A DNA stretch of 59,436 nucleotides, taken from positions 1 through 59,436 of the forward strand of contig DEBN01000015.1 of NCBI GenBank assembly GCA_002348825.1, in the 5' to 3' direction. Position 1 is the stretch's first letter; each line of letters starts with the position of its first letter. Origin of the DNA: Gammaproteobacteria bacterium UBA2955. GTDB lineage: Bacteria > Pseudomonadota > Gammaproteobacteria > Pseudomonadales > Azotimanducaceae. Below, one piece after another: positions 51,399-59,436 of this stretch. The notes below the pieces were generated by a model. That model was not told where the DNA came from. It did no database searches and worked only from the letters and a program-made list of their open reading frames with translations. Made by a program: the position numbers and the translations under genes.

Positions 51399-52169
51399 AT
51401 GCGAATAGTCAGTTGGAACGTTAATGGCCTTCGCGCCTGCGCCAAAAAAGGCTTTCTGCAGGTCCTGCAGCGAAAAAAAATCGACGTCATGGCACTGCAG
51501 GAGGTTCGCGCGTATCCGGAACAGCTCCCAGACAAAGTGCGCAGTCCGAGAGACTGGCTAAGCTATTTCGCCCCCGCCACTCGTCCCGGTTATAGCGGTG
51601 TAGCCATATACAGCCGCATTAAGCCCACACGCGTAGAGTGTGGCTTAGGTGAGTCCCGATTCGACGAAGAAGGACGGTTTTTGCTCGCGCAGTTCAGTCG
51701 AATGTCGATCGCCAGCGTTTATTTTCCCAAAGGTAGCGGCAAAGACCGTGATAACAGCCGAGTGCCTTACAAAATGGACTTTTACCGCGCCGTATTTGAC
51801 CGGATTCAACATCAGCGCAAGCTCGGGCCAGTATTTGTGACCGGTGATTTCAACACGGCGCACCATGTAATCGACATCGCTAGGCCAAAGTCTAATTTAA
51901 AGGCGAGTGGCTTTCTGCCAGAGGAGCGGCAGGAGCTCACGCGCTGGGAAGACGCGGGGTGGGTGGATACTTTCCGCCACAGACATCCCGAAGAGGCAGG
52001 GCATTATACTTGGTGGCGGCAATTTGGCGGTGCACGTCAGCACAACGTAGGATGGCGCATCGACTATGTATTCGCATCAAAGACAGCGAATCATCGGGTC
52101 AAGAATGCCTTTATTTGGCGCAAAACCATGGGTTCAGATCACTGTCCAGTGGGCGTAGACTTAATCTAA
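51399..52169 (+). CDS. xthA: Exodeoxyribonuclease III
   Basis: A 256-residue AP endonuclease/3'-exonuclease of the ExoIII/ExoA family, repairing abasic sites and blocked 3' ends. RIVSWNVNGLRAC starts the fold; the metal-binding Glu is in MALQEVRAY, and TGDFNTAH, RIDYVFAS and MGSDHCPVGV hold the other catalytic Asp, Asn and His. Two ATGs are in frame; the ATG at 51399 follows TTAGGA at good spacing, while 51384 has no such site. It is followed by a carotenoid oxygenase gene after 46 bases. Confidence 0.9.
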   Translation: MRIVSWNVNGLRACAKKGFLQVLQRKKIDVMALQEVRAYPEQLPDKVRSPRDWLSYFAPATRPGYSGVAIYSRIKPTRVECGLGESRFDEEGRFLLAQFSRMSIASVYFPKGSGKDRDNSRVPYKMDFYRAVFDRIQHQRKLGPVFVTGDFNTAHHVIDIARPKSNLKASGFLPEERQELTRWEDAGWVDTFRHRHPEEAGHYTWWRQFGGARQHNVGWRIDYVFASKTANHRVKNAFIWRKTMGSDHCPVGVDLI

Positions 52170-52215
52170 AGCGCTTCTACTGGGCGCCTCCAAACGTGCA
52201 CGCAGGAGTGGCGAT

Positions 52216-53625
52216 ATGGCCCTACCGTTCCCCAATCACCCCAATCTCCGTGGTGGCTTTGCGCCCATTCAGATGGAGTGTGAAGTCCATGATTTGGTGG
52301 TTGTCGGTGATGTGCCAAAGGATCTGAATGGCAGTTTTTATCGAAATGGGCCAAACCCACAATTCGCGCCGCGCGGCTTTTACCATTGGTTTGCGGGCGA
52401 TGGCATGGTGCACGCGTTTCATATCGAGGACGGGCGCGTAAGCTATAAAAATCGTTGGGCTCGGACGCAAAAATGGTTGCTCGAGCGGGACGCCGGCCGC
52501 GCGTTATTTAATCCGTTCGATCCGGTGCAACAGGACCCAAGCGTTGCCGGATTAGAAACCGACGGAGTTGCTAACACCAACATCATCTGGCACGGCGGTA
52601 AGCTGCTGGCGCTGGAGGAGGGTCACGCGCCTTTCGAACTGGACCCGTTGTCGTTGGAATCCTTGGGTGCTTATGACTACGGCGGGAAGCTCAAAGGGCC
52701 GATGACCGCGCATCCGAAAATTGATCACACAACGGGCGAAATGCTTTTTTTCGGATACAACGCGGATGGCAGCATATCGGCGCACATGACTTTTAATGTC
52801 GTTGATGAAGATGGGCGGCTCGTGCGCAGTGAATCTTTTCAAGCCCCATACGCTGCGATGGTCCACGACTTTATGATCACTGAGGACTATGTGTTGTTCC
52901 CCATCATGCCGTTGACTGGATCATTACAACGCGCCTTTTCCGGAGGTCCGGTATATGCCTGGGAGCCGGAAAAAGCCACGTACATCGGTGTGATGCCCCG
53001 GCGTGGCAGCGTTGCCGATATACGGTGGTTCATAGGGGACCCGTGTTATGTCTTTCATCCAATGAATGCGCATAATCATGGTAATAAGATCATTTGCGAT
53101 GTTTGTGAATATCCTCAGGCACCGCTGTTTCCTCTAGCCGACGGTTCGCCAGGCGACCCGAAACAGGCGCTTGCTAACTTGGTCCGTTGGACGTTTGATT
53201 TGGAGGCGGCCACGGATGACTTCAGTAGCGAACAGCTGCACGATCTGGTTTGCGAATTTCCACGACTGGACGAGCGCCGTACAGGCCTAAGCTATCGATA
53301 TGGTTATTTTGCCGCTGACTCCAAGCCTGTGAATAGAGTTGGCGGTTTTAATCAAATAGCCTGTGTCGATCATTGCACCGGCAGCGTGGCAACCTATGAT
53401 GTGGGCGCGGGTCGCGCGGTCAGTGAGCCGATTTTTGTGCCTAAGTCGGAGTCGGCAGCGGAAGGTGAGGGATATGTCCTAGCCTATGTTTTCGATGCCA
53501 ATAGGCGAGCTAGTGATCTAGTGATACTCGACGCCCAGAACATCAGCGCCGGCCCGCTCGCAAACGCTTATCTAGATCATCGAGTGCCCTTCGGGTTTCA
53601 TGGTAACTGGCGGCAGGCACAGTGA
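52216..53625 (+). CDS. Carotenoid cleavage oxygenase family protein
   Basis: A 469-residue Fe(II) dioxygenase of the RPE65/carotenoid oxygenase family, which cleaves C=C bonds in carotenoids, apocarotenoids or lignin stilbenes. The seven-blade propeller is indicated by LNGSFYRNGPNPQF at the N terminus, and the four iron-binding His by MTAHPKID, AAMVHDFM, HPMNAHNHG and the C-terminal PFGFHGNW. GCAGGAG precedes the ATG. No signal peptide. The sequence resembles bacterial lignostilbene dioxygenases as much as carotenoid enzymes, so the substrate is open. It converges with modC, 13 bases away. Confidence 0.88.
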   Translation: MALPFPNHPNLRGGFAPIQMECEVHDLVVVGDVPKDLNGSFYRNGPNPQFAPRGFYHWFAGDGMVHAFHIEDGRVSYKNRWARTQKWLLERDAGRALFNPFDPVQQDPSVAGLETDGVANTNIIWHGGKLLALEEGHAPFELDPLSLESLGAYDYGGKLKGPMTAHPKIDHTTGEMLFFGYNADGSISAHMTFNVVDEDGRLVRSESFQAPYAAMVHDFMITEDYVLFPIMPLTGSLQRAFSGGPVYAWEPEKATYIGVMPRRGSVADIRWFIGDPCYVFHPMNAHNHGNKIICDVCEYPQAPLFPLADGSPGDPKQALANLVRWTFDLEAATDDFSSEQLHDLVCEFPRLDERRTGLSYRYGYFAADSKPVNRVGGFNQIACVDHCTGSVATYDVGAGRAVSEPIFVPKSESAAEGEGYVLAYVFDANRRASDLVILDAQNISAGPLANAYLDHRVPFGFHGNWRQAQ

Positions 53626-53638
53626 TAGGGGGCGGCGC

Positions 53639-54688
53639 TTAACCCAAGGCGACACTCTTTATCAGCGCAAATACGGGCGCACCTATGCGTAGCGACAACG
53701 CCTCGCTCGCGTGTCGGGTTATTTGGGCGAATAGCAATTGATCGGCCACTCTGATCGCAACTCGAACGCGATTTTCTGCTTCCGCATGCATAGATTCTAC
53801 GACCCCAGGTAAGCTATTACGGATACTGAGTCCGTGAGTTTGCTTAGTGGCTATGACTACGTCCCGGGCGGCGAGGAACAGGCGCATTCGCTGGCCGACG
53901 GCTAAGTGACTTTGCAAGGGCACGAATAATGTGTGGCCGGCCAAGTCTAGGTGGGTAAGTGAGTGGGCACGATCGTGACTGCTTATCGCGGCTTCGATTA
54001 CTGCGCCCGTCGTCGTAATCGTCGTTTGGTCGAGTTTTTGGATGGCGGCGACGGTGCTGTCCTGGTCGATCACCCTACCGGACGCCATAACGATCATGTA
54101 GTCGCAAAGTCGAGCGACCTCGTCGATGTCATGGCTGACATACAGGGTCGGTAGGTTGAAATGCGTGGTCAACCTAGATAGGTAGCCCAAAATCTCCCGC
54201 TTGCTGGATTGGTCGAGACCGTTTAGCGGCTCGTCCATCATCAGCAGCTCGGGTTGACTCAATAGCGTACGAGCGATGGCCACGCGTTTAGCCTCGCCAC
54301 CCGACAAACCGGTCACAGATCGCGGCAGCAATGTTCGCAGGCTCAGAGTGTCGATGACTTCTTCATAGCTGATGCTGCCTGCGGACGCACGCGCAACCGC
54401 GAAGTTCAGGTTTCCCGCCACATCCAGATGAGGGAACAATCGATTGTCCTGAAACACCAGTCCAGTTGCACGCTCGTGGGCGGGAAGAGTCATAGGTGTC
54501 GCTTGCCAGCACTGATCTTTGAAGCGAATCTGCCCTTGTGCCGGCGTCAGGCCGGCGAGTGCTTTGAGTAGCGTAGTTTTGCCGCAGCCGCTGGGTCCAA
54601 AGACGGCATAAACTCCGGTGTTGTTCAGGGTGATATTAACGTCGAGCTGAAAATCACCGAGGCGCTGCTGTAGGGTGGCTTCGAGCAT
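53639..54688 (-). CDS. modC: Molybdate ABC transporter, ATP-binding protein
   Basis: A 349-residue ABC ATPase for molybdate import. Walker A GPSGCGKTT (near residue 32), FQDNRLFPHLDV at the Q loop, signature LSGGEAKR, Walker B LLMMDEPLNGLD, switch VSHDIDEV. The C-terminal 65 residues contain a mop/TOBE domain (SIRNSLPGVVESM onward) that binds oxyanions, a ModC feature. Start at 54688 (ATG) overlaps the modB stop by one base (TGATG); the frame is open to 54736. It is the last gene of the modBC pair. Confidence 0.88.
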   Translation of the reverse strand: MLEATLQQRLGDFQLDVNITLNNTGVYAVFGPSGCGKTTLLKALAGLTPAQGQIRFKDQCWQATPMTLPAHERATGLVFQDNRLFPHLDVAGNLNFAVARASAGSISYEEVIDTLSLRTLLPRSVTGLSGGEAKRVAIARTLLSQPELLMMDEPLNGLDQSSKREILGYLSRLTTHFNLPTLYVSHDIDEVARLCDYMIVMASGRVIDQDSTVAAIQKLDQTTITTTGAVIEAAISSHDRAHSLTHLDLAGHTLFVPLQSHLAVGQRMRLFLAARDVVIATKQTHGLSIRNSLPGVVESMHAEAENRVRVAIRVADQLLFAQITRHASEALSLRIGAPVFALIKSVALG

Positions 54689-55359
54689 CAGTTTAATCGC
54701 AGCACTGAACGACCGTTGGCTACATACACCGTACACAGCGATGCGAAAGCGAGTACCAGCAATCCGCCAGACAATATGTGTGCCTGGGTATAGTTGAGGG
54801 TCTCTACTTGCTCGTAAATGGCAATAGAGATCACTCTGGTTTCTCCGGGAATATTGCCGCCGACCATAAGTACGATTCCGAATTCACCGATTGTATGCGC
54901 AAAGGTTAGGACACAGGCTGTAACAAAGCCACGCTTGCTCAACGGCAGCACGAGGTTGCGAAAGGTGTCACCGGGTGTCGCGCCAAGAGTGGCTGCGGCT
55001 TCGCGCAGGCGCACATCTACGGCTGCGAAAGCATTGACCAAGGGTTGCACCATAAACGGCAAGGAGTACAGCATCGAAGCCAGCACTAGCCCGGAAAACG
55101 AAAAGGCCAGTGTGGAGCCGGTTAATGTGAACCAGAAGTCGCCCAAGGGGTTATTTGGGCTGAACAAAAGCAGCAGGTAAAAGCCTATGACCGTAGGCGG
55201 CAACACCAATGGCATGGAGGTAATCGCTTCGACAATAGGACGGGCGCGGCTGCGACTATGCGCTAGCCACCAAGCCAGGGGCGTGCCGAGCAGCAGCAGC
55301 AATAGCGTGGTGGTGGCTGCCAGTTGCAGGGTTAGCCAGACAGCAGTGAGCTCAGTCAA
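54688..55359 (-). CDS. modB: Molybdate ABC transporter, permease
   Basis: A 223-residue inner-membrane permease with about five helices. The EAA loop is REAAATLGATPGDTFRNLVLP (near residue 120), and TFAHTIGEFGIVLMVGGNIPG is the ModB signature. It pairs with ModC at a one-base overlap. The apparent start is TTG 55359 with only a weak ribosome-binding context. No modA, the periplasmic binding protein, precedes it; instead a REP-like hairpin and a methyltransferase-lipoprotein gene lie upstream. modA must be elsewhere or lost. Confidence 0.87.
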   Translation of the reverse strand: MTELTAVWLTLQLAATTTLLLLLLGTPLAWWLAHSRSRARPIVEAITSMPLVLPPTVIGFYLLLLFSPNNPLGDFWFTLTGSTLAFSFSGLVLASMLYSLPFMVQPLVNAFAAVDVRLREAAATLGATPGDTFRNLVLPLSKRGFVTACVLTFAHTIGEFGIVLMVGGNIPGETRVISIAIYEQVETLNYTQAHILSGGLLVLAFASLCTVYVANGRSVLRLN

Positions 55360-55424
55360 TTTTCTGTGTCGCTATGCGGGTGCGTGGAATCTGACGTCGG
55401 TTTGCGGCGCTTCAAGGGCTGGTC

Positions 55425-55457
55425 AAATCTGGGGACAGACGCTCCGCCCCCAGATTT
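55425..55457. repeat. REP-like hairpin (RAYT-type motif) upstream of modB
   Basis: AAATCTGGGG and CCCCAGATTT form a perfect 10-bp inverted repeat around a 13-base loop containing ACAGAC. The string TCTGGGGACAGAC resembles repetitive extragenic palindromes mobilised by REP-associated tyrosine transposases in gammaproteobacteria. A solitary copy; no transposase is in the window. Confidence 0.55.
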
Positions 55458-55463
55458 AGGGCG

Positions 55464-56393
55464 TTAAACCGCAGGCTTTACGAACTTGAGGGTCATGCGG
55501 TTGGACTCGCCGATAGCCTGCATGGCGGCAGCTTTTTCCTCGTCGTCCTTACTGCCTGAGAGTGTAGGCGGCAAGCGCCAAACCACATCATCTGCACCAG
55601 GGACGTCGAGCGGATTGGCATTAATGTCACTTGCAGCGACGAATTCAAATCCAGCGGCTTGCATTTTTTCGATAACGAACGCCTGCTTCAGATAACCTTT
55701 AGAGCCGTTAGCCCAATTATCATCTGCGTCACTTGGGGCTGCATGCTGAACAATGCCGACAATTCCACCGGGCTTGAGCACGTCGAACGCGTCTTGTAGG
55801 GCGCTGTTCAAGTAGCCGTGTTGGTCTTCGAATCTCGCTAGGTTATGCAAGGCGCGAATCAGCAAAACGGCGTCGGCGGTGCCTTTTTGCTGCTCTGCAA
55901 GATCACCTAAGACGAAAGCCGATACGTTGGCGGTGTCACCCTCGACCCATGTTTTCGCCGTCTCTGGCCAGTCTGTAGCCCAAGTCGCAACCTTTGCCAT
56001 ACGATCGTCGCTGTAGCCAAACAACTTATACATTCCCGAGGGGTAGTTGGCGCCAATGAGCTCACCATCGCTGCCGAGAAACGGCATCAACAGCTTGCTG
56101 TACCAGCCGCCTCCCGGCAGCGCTTCAACCACGGTCATGCCGGGTTTGATACCAAAAAATTCCAGTGTTTGCGCAGGGTTGCGGTAGGTGTATCGGGCGA
56201 TCACGTCCGCTGGCTGCGCGGCAAGTATGCCGGCGAGATCGGAGGGTGTAGCCTGCACTGTTGCGCTCGTAGCACTGACCTCTGCCATATCTTCCGTAGT
56301 GGCGGCGCTGTTGCTTTGGCTGCTGTTGTCGCAAGCGACTAGGCCTATGGCGGCGGCGATGCCGATGATTAAAAAGGTGACCGACTTGTTCAT
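55464..56393 (-). CDS. Lipoprotein with a class I SAM-methyltransferase-like domain
   Basis: A 309-residue protein with a lipoprotein signal (residues 1-21, ending GLVA-Cys) and a Ser/Thr/Ala-rich linker. The domain resembles the predicted methyltransferases of COG4798: RYTYRNPAQTLEFFGIKPGMTVVEALPGGGWYSKLL (motif I variant with EALPGGG), then ELIGANYPSG, and AVLLIRALHNLARF, with LKPGGIVGIVQHA for the later motif. Export is odd because SAM is cytoplasmic, so the protein may bind another ligand or work on something other than methylation. ATG 56393 is the family start. It ends 104 bases from modB on the same strand; the REP-like hairpin lies between. Confidence 0.8.
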   Translation of the reverse strand: MNKSVTFLIIGIAAAIGLVACDNSSQSNSAATTEDMAEVSATSATVQATPSDLAGILAAQPADVIARYTYRNPAQTLEFFGIKPGMTVVEALPGGGWYSKLLMPFLGSDGELIGANYPSGMYKLFGYSDDRMAKVATWATDWPETAKTWVEGDTANVSAFVLGDLAEQQKGTADAVLLIRALHNLARFEDQHGYLNSALQDAFDVLKPGGIVGIVQHAAPSDADDNWANGSKGYLKQAFVIEKMQAAGFEFVAASDINANPLDVPGADDVVWRLPPTLSGSKDDEEKAAAMQAIGESNRMTLKFVKPAV

Positions 56394-56517
56394 GATTTTA
56401 CCTCTCAGTTGAAGGAGACCGCATTCGGGAAACTGCTAGTGACAAATAGGATACTCCGTCTGCCTTTGAATACTAGGTCGCGACGTTGCGCGCCGATAGG
56501 CTTAAGTGATCACCACG

Positions 56518-57837
56518 CTATGCGGTCTGTTCGATGGCTTCAGCAACTGTGGCGGCCATACTTCGAATGTGTTCTGGTTGCGCGACAAAAGGCGGTGCGA
56601 ACTGCAATGTGTCGCCGCCCCAGCGGACATACAATCCTTTTTCCCAGCAACGTATACCTACTTCAAAGGGTCGAACAATCGGGTCGCCCTCTCTCGGTGC
56701 CAGTTGCAGCGCGCCGGCCAGACCGAAATTGCGAATATCAGTAATATGCTTGTTGCCTTTAAGGGCGTGAAGCGAGTCCTCAAGCACGGGTGCTAAAGCG
56801 TTTGAGCGATTCACCATATCGTCGTTTTCTAATACGTCCAATGCAGCTAATGCTGCCGCGCACGCTACCGGGTGCGCCGAATACGTGTAACCGTGGGGTA
56901 ATTCGATCAGATGCTCAGCCTGCTCTACGTCCATGAAGGCGTCGTACAGCGTGCTGGAACTGATCACCGCGCCCATCGGTATGGCGCCATTGGTTAGCCC
57001 TTTGGCGACGTTCAGGATATCCGGGGTAACTCCGAAGGTTTGCGCCGCAAAAGTAGCCCCCATGCGAGCAAAGCCGGTGATCACTTCATCAAAGATCAGC
57101 AAAATATTGTGTTGGTCGCAGATCTGCCGCAGTCGTTGCAGATAGTTTTTGGGGGGTACGATAACGCCCGCTGAACCGGAAACAGGTTCGACGATCACCG
57201 CAGCGATATTTGACGCGTCGTGCAGGAGGATCAGTTGTTCAAGGTGGTTCGCGAGTTCCTCGCCGTGCTCGGCTTGCCCACGAGTGAACGCGTATTCAGG
57301 TTGCAGGGTGTGAGGCAGGTGGTCCGCATCGCCTAATTGACCAAACAGTTTTCGATTGGCACCAATGCCGCCAAGGCTGGTGCCTGCGAAGTTGACACCG
57401 TGATAGCCCTTGATGCGACCGATGAAACGAGTCTTACTCGGTTGTCCCTGAATGCGCCAGTAAGCGCGGGCTAATTTTAAGGCCGTGTCGGCGCATTCAG
57501 AACCTGAATTGGTAAACAGCACATGATTAAGATGGCCGGGAGCGAGGTCGCTCAATCGCTCGGCCAAACGCGTTGCTCCAGGGTGGGTGTATTGAAAAGC
57601 AGGGGCGTAATCCAACGTAGCAAGTTGATGGCTAACGGCTTCAGCGATTTCTTTGCGATTATGGCCGTAGCCGCTGCACCACAATCCAGATAGTGAGTCA
57701 AAGATTTCGCGATTGTCTTGACTGATGTAATGGCAGTCTCGGGCCTCTACGACCACGCGAGGGTCTTTATGAAACTGTCGATTGGCAGTGAACGGCAACC
57801 AATGTGCAGTGCTGGAACTGAGGTTTTCGCCGGGCAT
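56518..57837 (-). CDS. Class III omega-aminotransferase
   Basis: A 439-residue PLP-dependent aminotransferase (beta-alanine:pyruvate or omega-amino acid type). The opening HWLPFTANRQFHKDPRVVV and GLWCSGYGHNRKEI are typical of this subgroup. Phosphate and ring contacts: TNSGSECADTA near residue 110, FDEVITGFARMG with Asp250, and the Schiff-base Lys279 in VAKGLTNGAIPMG. The substrate amine is probably an omega-amino acid or a polyamine, with pyruvate as acceptor. The ATG at 57837 gives the normal N terminus. It lies 45 bases after the GST gene on the same strand. Confidence 0.88.
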   Translation of the reverse strand: MPGENLSSSTAHWLPFTANRQFHKDPRVVVEARDCHYISQDNREIFDSLSGLWCSGYGHNRKEIAEAVSHQLATLDYAPAFQYTHPGATRLAERLSDLAPGHLNHVLFTNSGSECADTALKLARAYWRIQGQPSKTRFIGRIKGYHGVNFAGTSLGGIGANRKLFGQLGDADHLPHTLQPEYAFTRGQAEHGEELANHLEQLILLHDASNIAAVIVEPVSGSAGVIVPPKNYLQRLRQICDQHNILLIFDEVITGFARMGATFAAQTFGVTPDILNVAKGLTNGAIPMGAVISSSTLYDAFMDVEQAEHLIELPHGYTYSAHPVACAAALAALDVLENDDMVNRSNALAPVLEDSLHALKGNKHITDIRNFGLAGALQLAPREGDPIVRPFEVGIRCWEKGLYVRWGGDTLQFAPPFVAQPEHIRSMAATVAEAIEQTA

Positions 57838-57882
57838 AGTGCCTCCTAAGTCGATTGCCGGATGATAACCCGCTAGGACGTT

Positions 57883-58506
57883 TTAGCCAGCATCAGCGAA
57901 CGCATTTTGGTACGCTGGCCGTTGTTGCAATCTGTCCCAATAGGCTGCAACGGCCACCGGCATAGGCTCGGGCAGATACTTTGTTGCCAGCAGCAGGGTA
58001 TAGCCGAGCATAATGTCTGCTGCGGTGAAGGCTTCGCCGGCGATGTAGTCTTGTTGGCTGAGGATGTCATTCACCGCCGACAAGCACAGTCTGGCGCGAT
58101 TGCGCATCTCCTCGAGCGCTTCTTCGCGTGTGTGCTCGCCCGGGAACTCGCGCAGGTGATTAACGATTTCGCCCAACGGCCGAGCGAATGTCGCTTCGGC
58201 GAACCACCCCCACTGCAGATACAAAGCCTGCTCTTTAGTGCCAGATCGAGGTTGTAGCCGACCCTCACCGTAGCGGTCGAGCAGGTATTGCACCATCGCA
58301 CCGGATTCAAACATGGCGAGTTCAGGAACCGCGCTGTCGATCATAACGGGCACTTTGCCTACTGGATTCATACGTCGCCATTCAGGGCTGCTGCGGTAAC
58401 TGGCGCTGAAATCAACGTCGATTACTCGGTAATCGATACCTAATTCGGCACATACCCATATGGGCCTGACCCCGCGAGTTCCCGGTACATGGTAGATTTC
58501 GATCAT
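57883..58506 (-). CDS. Glutathione S-transferase
   Basis: A 207-residue cytosolic GST. IEIYHVPGTRGVRPIWVCAEL starts the thioredoxin fold, MNPVGKVPVMID and FESGAMVQYLLDRYG provide the glutathione site, and AGEAFTAADIMLGYTL the helical domain. AGGGC lies before the ATG at 58506. It starts 96 bases from a divergent enoyl-CoA hydratase gene and precedes the aminotransferase gene in the same direction, so the two may be co-transcribed. Substrate unknown. Confidence 0.85.
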   Translation of the reverse strand: MIEIYHVPGTRGVRPIWVCAELGIDYRVIDVDFSASYRSSPEWRRMNPVGKVPVMIDSAVPELAMFESGAMVQYLLDRYGEGRLQPRSGTKEQALYLQWGWFAEATFARPLGEIVNHLREFPGEHTREEALEEMRNRARLCLSAVNDILSQQDYIAGEAFTAADIMLGYTLLLATKYLPEPMPVAVAAYWDRLQQRPAYQNAFADAG

Positions 58507-58602
58507 AATGCCCTCCAGCAGTGGTGAGATTTTAACTGTAGGCGCATAATTTATAGCGCCAGGACCGATGACACTATAAAAAGTAAGCGAGTAGGAGGGA
58601 GA

Positions 58603-59337
58603 ATGAACGGCGAACTAATAAACCTAGAGCGAGCGGGTGACGTTTTCACGTTAACCATGAATGCCGGCGAAAACCGTTGGAACACCACGTTTGTTCGTGC
58701 GTTTGCTACTGCGTTAGACGAAGTGGAGGCCTCTAGCGGCCCGGCGGCCCTCGTGACCACATCTGCGTCTGAAAAGTTTTTTTCTAACGGTCTGGATCTA
58801 GACTGGGTGCAGGACCCTGACGCGCATCCCGAAGCCGGAGATCGGCAGGTGTTCGGCAGTGAGTTCATGGCTTTGATGGGACGAATCATGACGTTGCCGG
58901 TACCAACAGTGTGTGCGGTAAACGGACATGCCTTTGGCGCAGGCTTTATGTCGGCACTTTGCCATGATGTACGTATGATGCGTGCCGATCGCGGATTTTT
59001 ATGCGCGAACGAAATGCAATTGGGCATGCGTATACCGCAACCCGAGCTCGCGCTGTTTCGCCATAAGATGCCGCTCAACGTATTCTTCGAAACCGTTCAG
59101 TTGGCCAAGCGTTGGGCTGCCCCTGCGGCTCTCGACGCCGGCATTGTGCAGCAAATTATGGACATGGACGAATTGCTGGCGGCTGCTCAAGCGAAAGCAG
59201 CGGAACTCGCGCCACTGGGTGCAAATCGTGAGAATTACGGTGGGCAAAAGGAAATCCTGTACGGTGAAAACGCGGCTATAAATGGCGTTCATGGGCCCGC
59301 CTACATGCTAAGGAATTCAGCTCAGTTCGGTCACTAG
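58603..59337 (+). CDS. Enoyl-CoA hydratase/isomerase family protein
   Basis: A 244-residue crotonase-fold protein. The first oxyanion segment is SASEKFFSNGLDLDWV (near residue 60) and the second NGHAFGAGFMSAL; CANEMQLGMRIPQPE has a Glu in the region used by enoyl-CoA isomerases, so a 3,2-trans-enoyl-CoA isomerase (ECI/PECI-like) role is plausible. GGAGGGAG precedes the ATG at 58603. It is divergent from the GST gene; the 96-base gap contains a short GGCGC...GCGCC dyad at 58541-58560 near a TATAAA-like hexamer. The remaining 99 bases to the window end show no gene. Confidence 0.85.
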   Translation: MNGELINLERAGDVFTLTMNAGENRWNTTFVRAFATALDEVEASSGPAALVTTSASEKFFSNGLDLDWVQDPDAHPEAGDRQVFGSEFMALMGRIMTLPVPTVCAVNGHAFGAGFMSALCHDVRMMRADRGFLCANEMQLGMRIPQPELALFRHKMPLNVFFETVQLAKRWAAPAALDAGIVQQIMDMDELLAAAQAKAAELAPLGANRENYGGQKEILYGENAAINGVHGPAYMLRNSAQFGH

Positions 59338-59436
59338 GCCGGCGCGGGCCATGCACGTGGTGACAAGGCCGGGTGTCTAAGAGCACCATGCCTACCGCGA
59401 TTTTTCAGATCCCAGCGTAGCTCCGGAGCGATGGTT

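Noticed and set aside
1..59436. tRNA, rRNA, CRISPR arrays, prophage or transposon genes
   Set aside because: I looked for repeat-spacer patterns, T-arm motifs, and transposase or integrase motifs and found none that hold up; a tRNA-scanning or CRISPR program would be decisive.

Overview
The window reads as chromosomal DNA of a heterotrophic, probably marine or freshwater gammaproteobacterium. This rests on family content (RoxA-type uL16 hydroxylase, TesB, DbpA, RhlE, YghU, Nei, ModBC, FbpABC) together with many CaiB/BaiF CoA-transferases, enoyl-CoA hydratases, a thiolase, a nitronate monooxygenase, a Baeyer-Villiger monooxygenase and glutathione S-transferases, a mix common in Halieaceae/Cellvibrionales-like oligotrophs. 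Taxonomy is an inference; no rRNA or tRNA gene is present. Base composition looks moderately GC-rich (not computed). I see no transposase, phage, integrase or CRISPR array.

Layout. 1-6.5 kb: secreted beta-propeller lipoprotein, Baeyer-Villiger monooxygenase, SAM methyltransferase, D-aminoacylase-type amidohydrolase with a clear terminator. 6.7-13.3 kb: roxA and a YeiH-type exporter, a solitary TonB-like protein, a GH2 glycosidase, a DUF1330 protein, shikimate kinase, a GST. 13.3-16.3 kb (minus): a run of five membrane-protein genes consisting of two tandem paralogous four-helix proteins, a 41-aa one-helix protein, a sodium:solute symporter and a 67-aa two-helix protein overlapping the symporter. 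16.3-19.3 kb: acyl-CoA thioesterase and SDR facing a CaiB/BaiF CoA-transferase. 19.4-23.7 kb: ferric iron ABC transporter split over two strands, with a Fur-box-like site before fbpA, plus DoxX.

23.8-29.8 kb: an orphan ORF carrying an embedded terminator, then an overlapping DNA-repair cluster (DUF2256 zinc protein, Nei, photolyase-related flavoprotein), then two convergent DEAD-box helicases. 30.1-39.7 kb: Ntn-hydrolase acylase lipoprotein, an internally duplicated thioredoxin-fold isomerase-like protein, a GIN-domain protein whose 5' end looks frameshifted by a 20-bp duplication, YghU, a serine/threonine dehydratase, nitronate monooxygenase plus thiolase, and NIPSNAP. 39.8-46.8 kb: a co-directional block with a secreted unknown protein, an Eis-like acetyltransferase, two overlapping CoA-transferases, a beta-lactamase-fold hydrolase and an esterase, likely an uptake/catabolism unit.

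46.9-59.4 kb: HTH regulator divergent from an enoyl-CoA hydratase gene whose leader contains a strong intrinsic terminator; GST; a small DUF6966-like gene with no ordinary start codon; HpaI-type aldolase, YugP-type metallopeptidase, exonuclease III, carotenoid oxygenase; modC-modB without modA next to a REP-like hairpin; a lipoprotein of methyltransferase family; class III aminotransferase; GST; enoyl-CoA hydratase.

Most of the content is ordinary acyl-CoA, xenobiotic and transport metabolism. The best candidates for something undescribed are the five-gene membrane cluster at 13.3-16.3 kb, the terminator-bearing leader at 47.3-47.6 kb, and the internally duplicated thioredoxin-fold protein at 32.3 kb.
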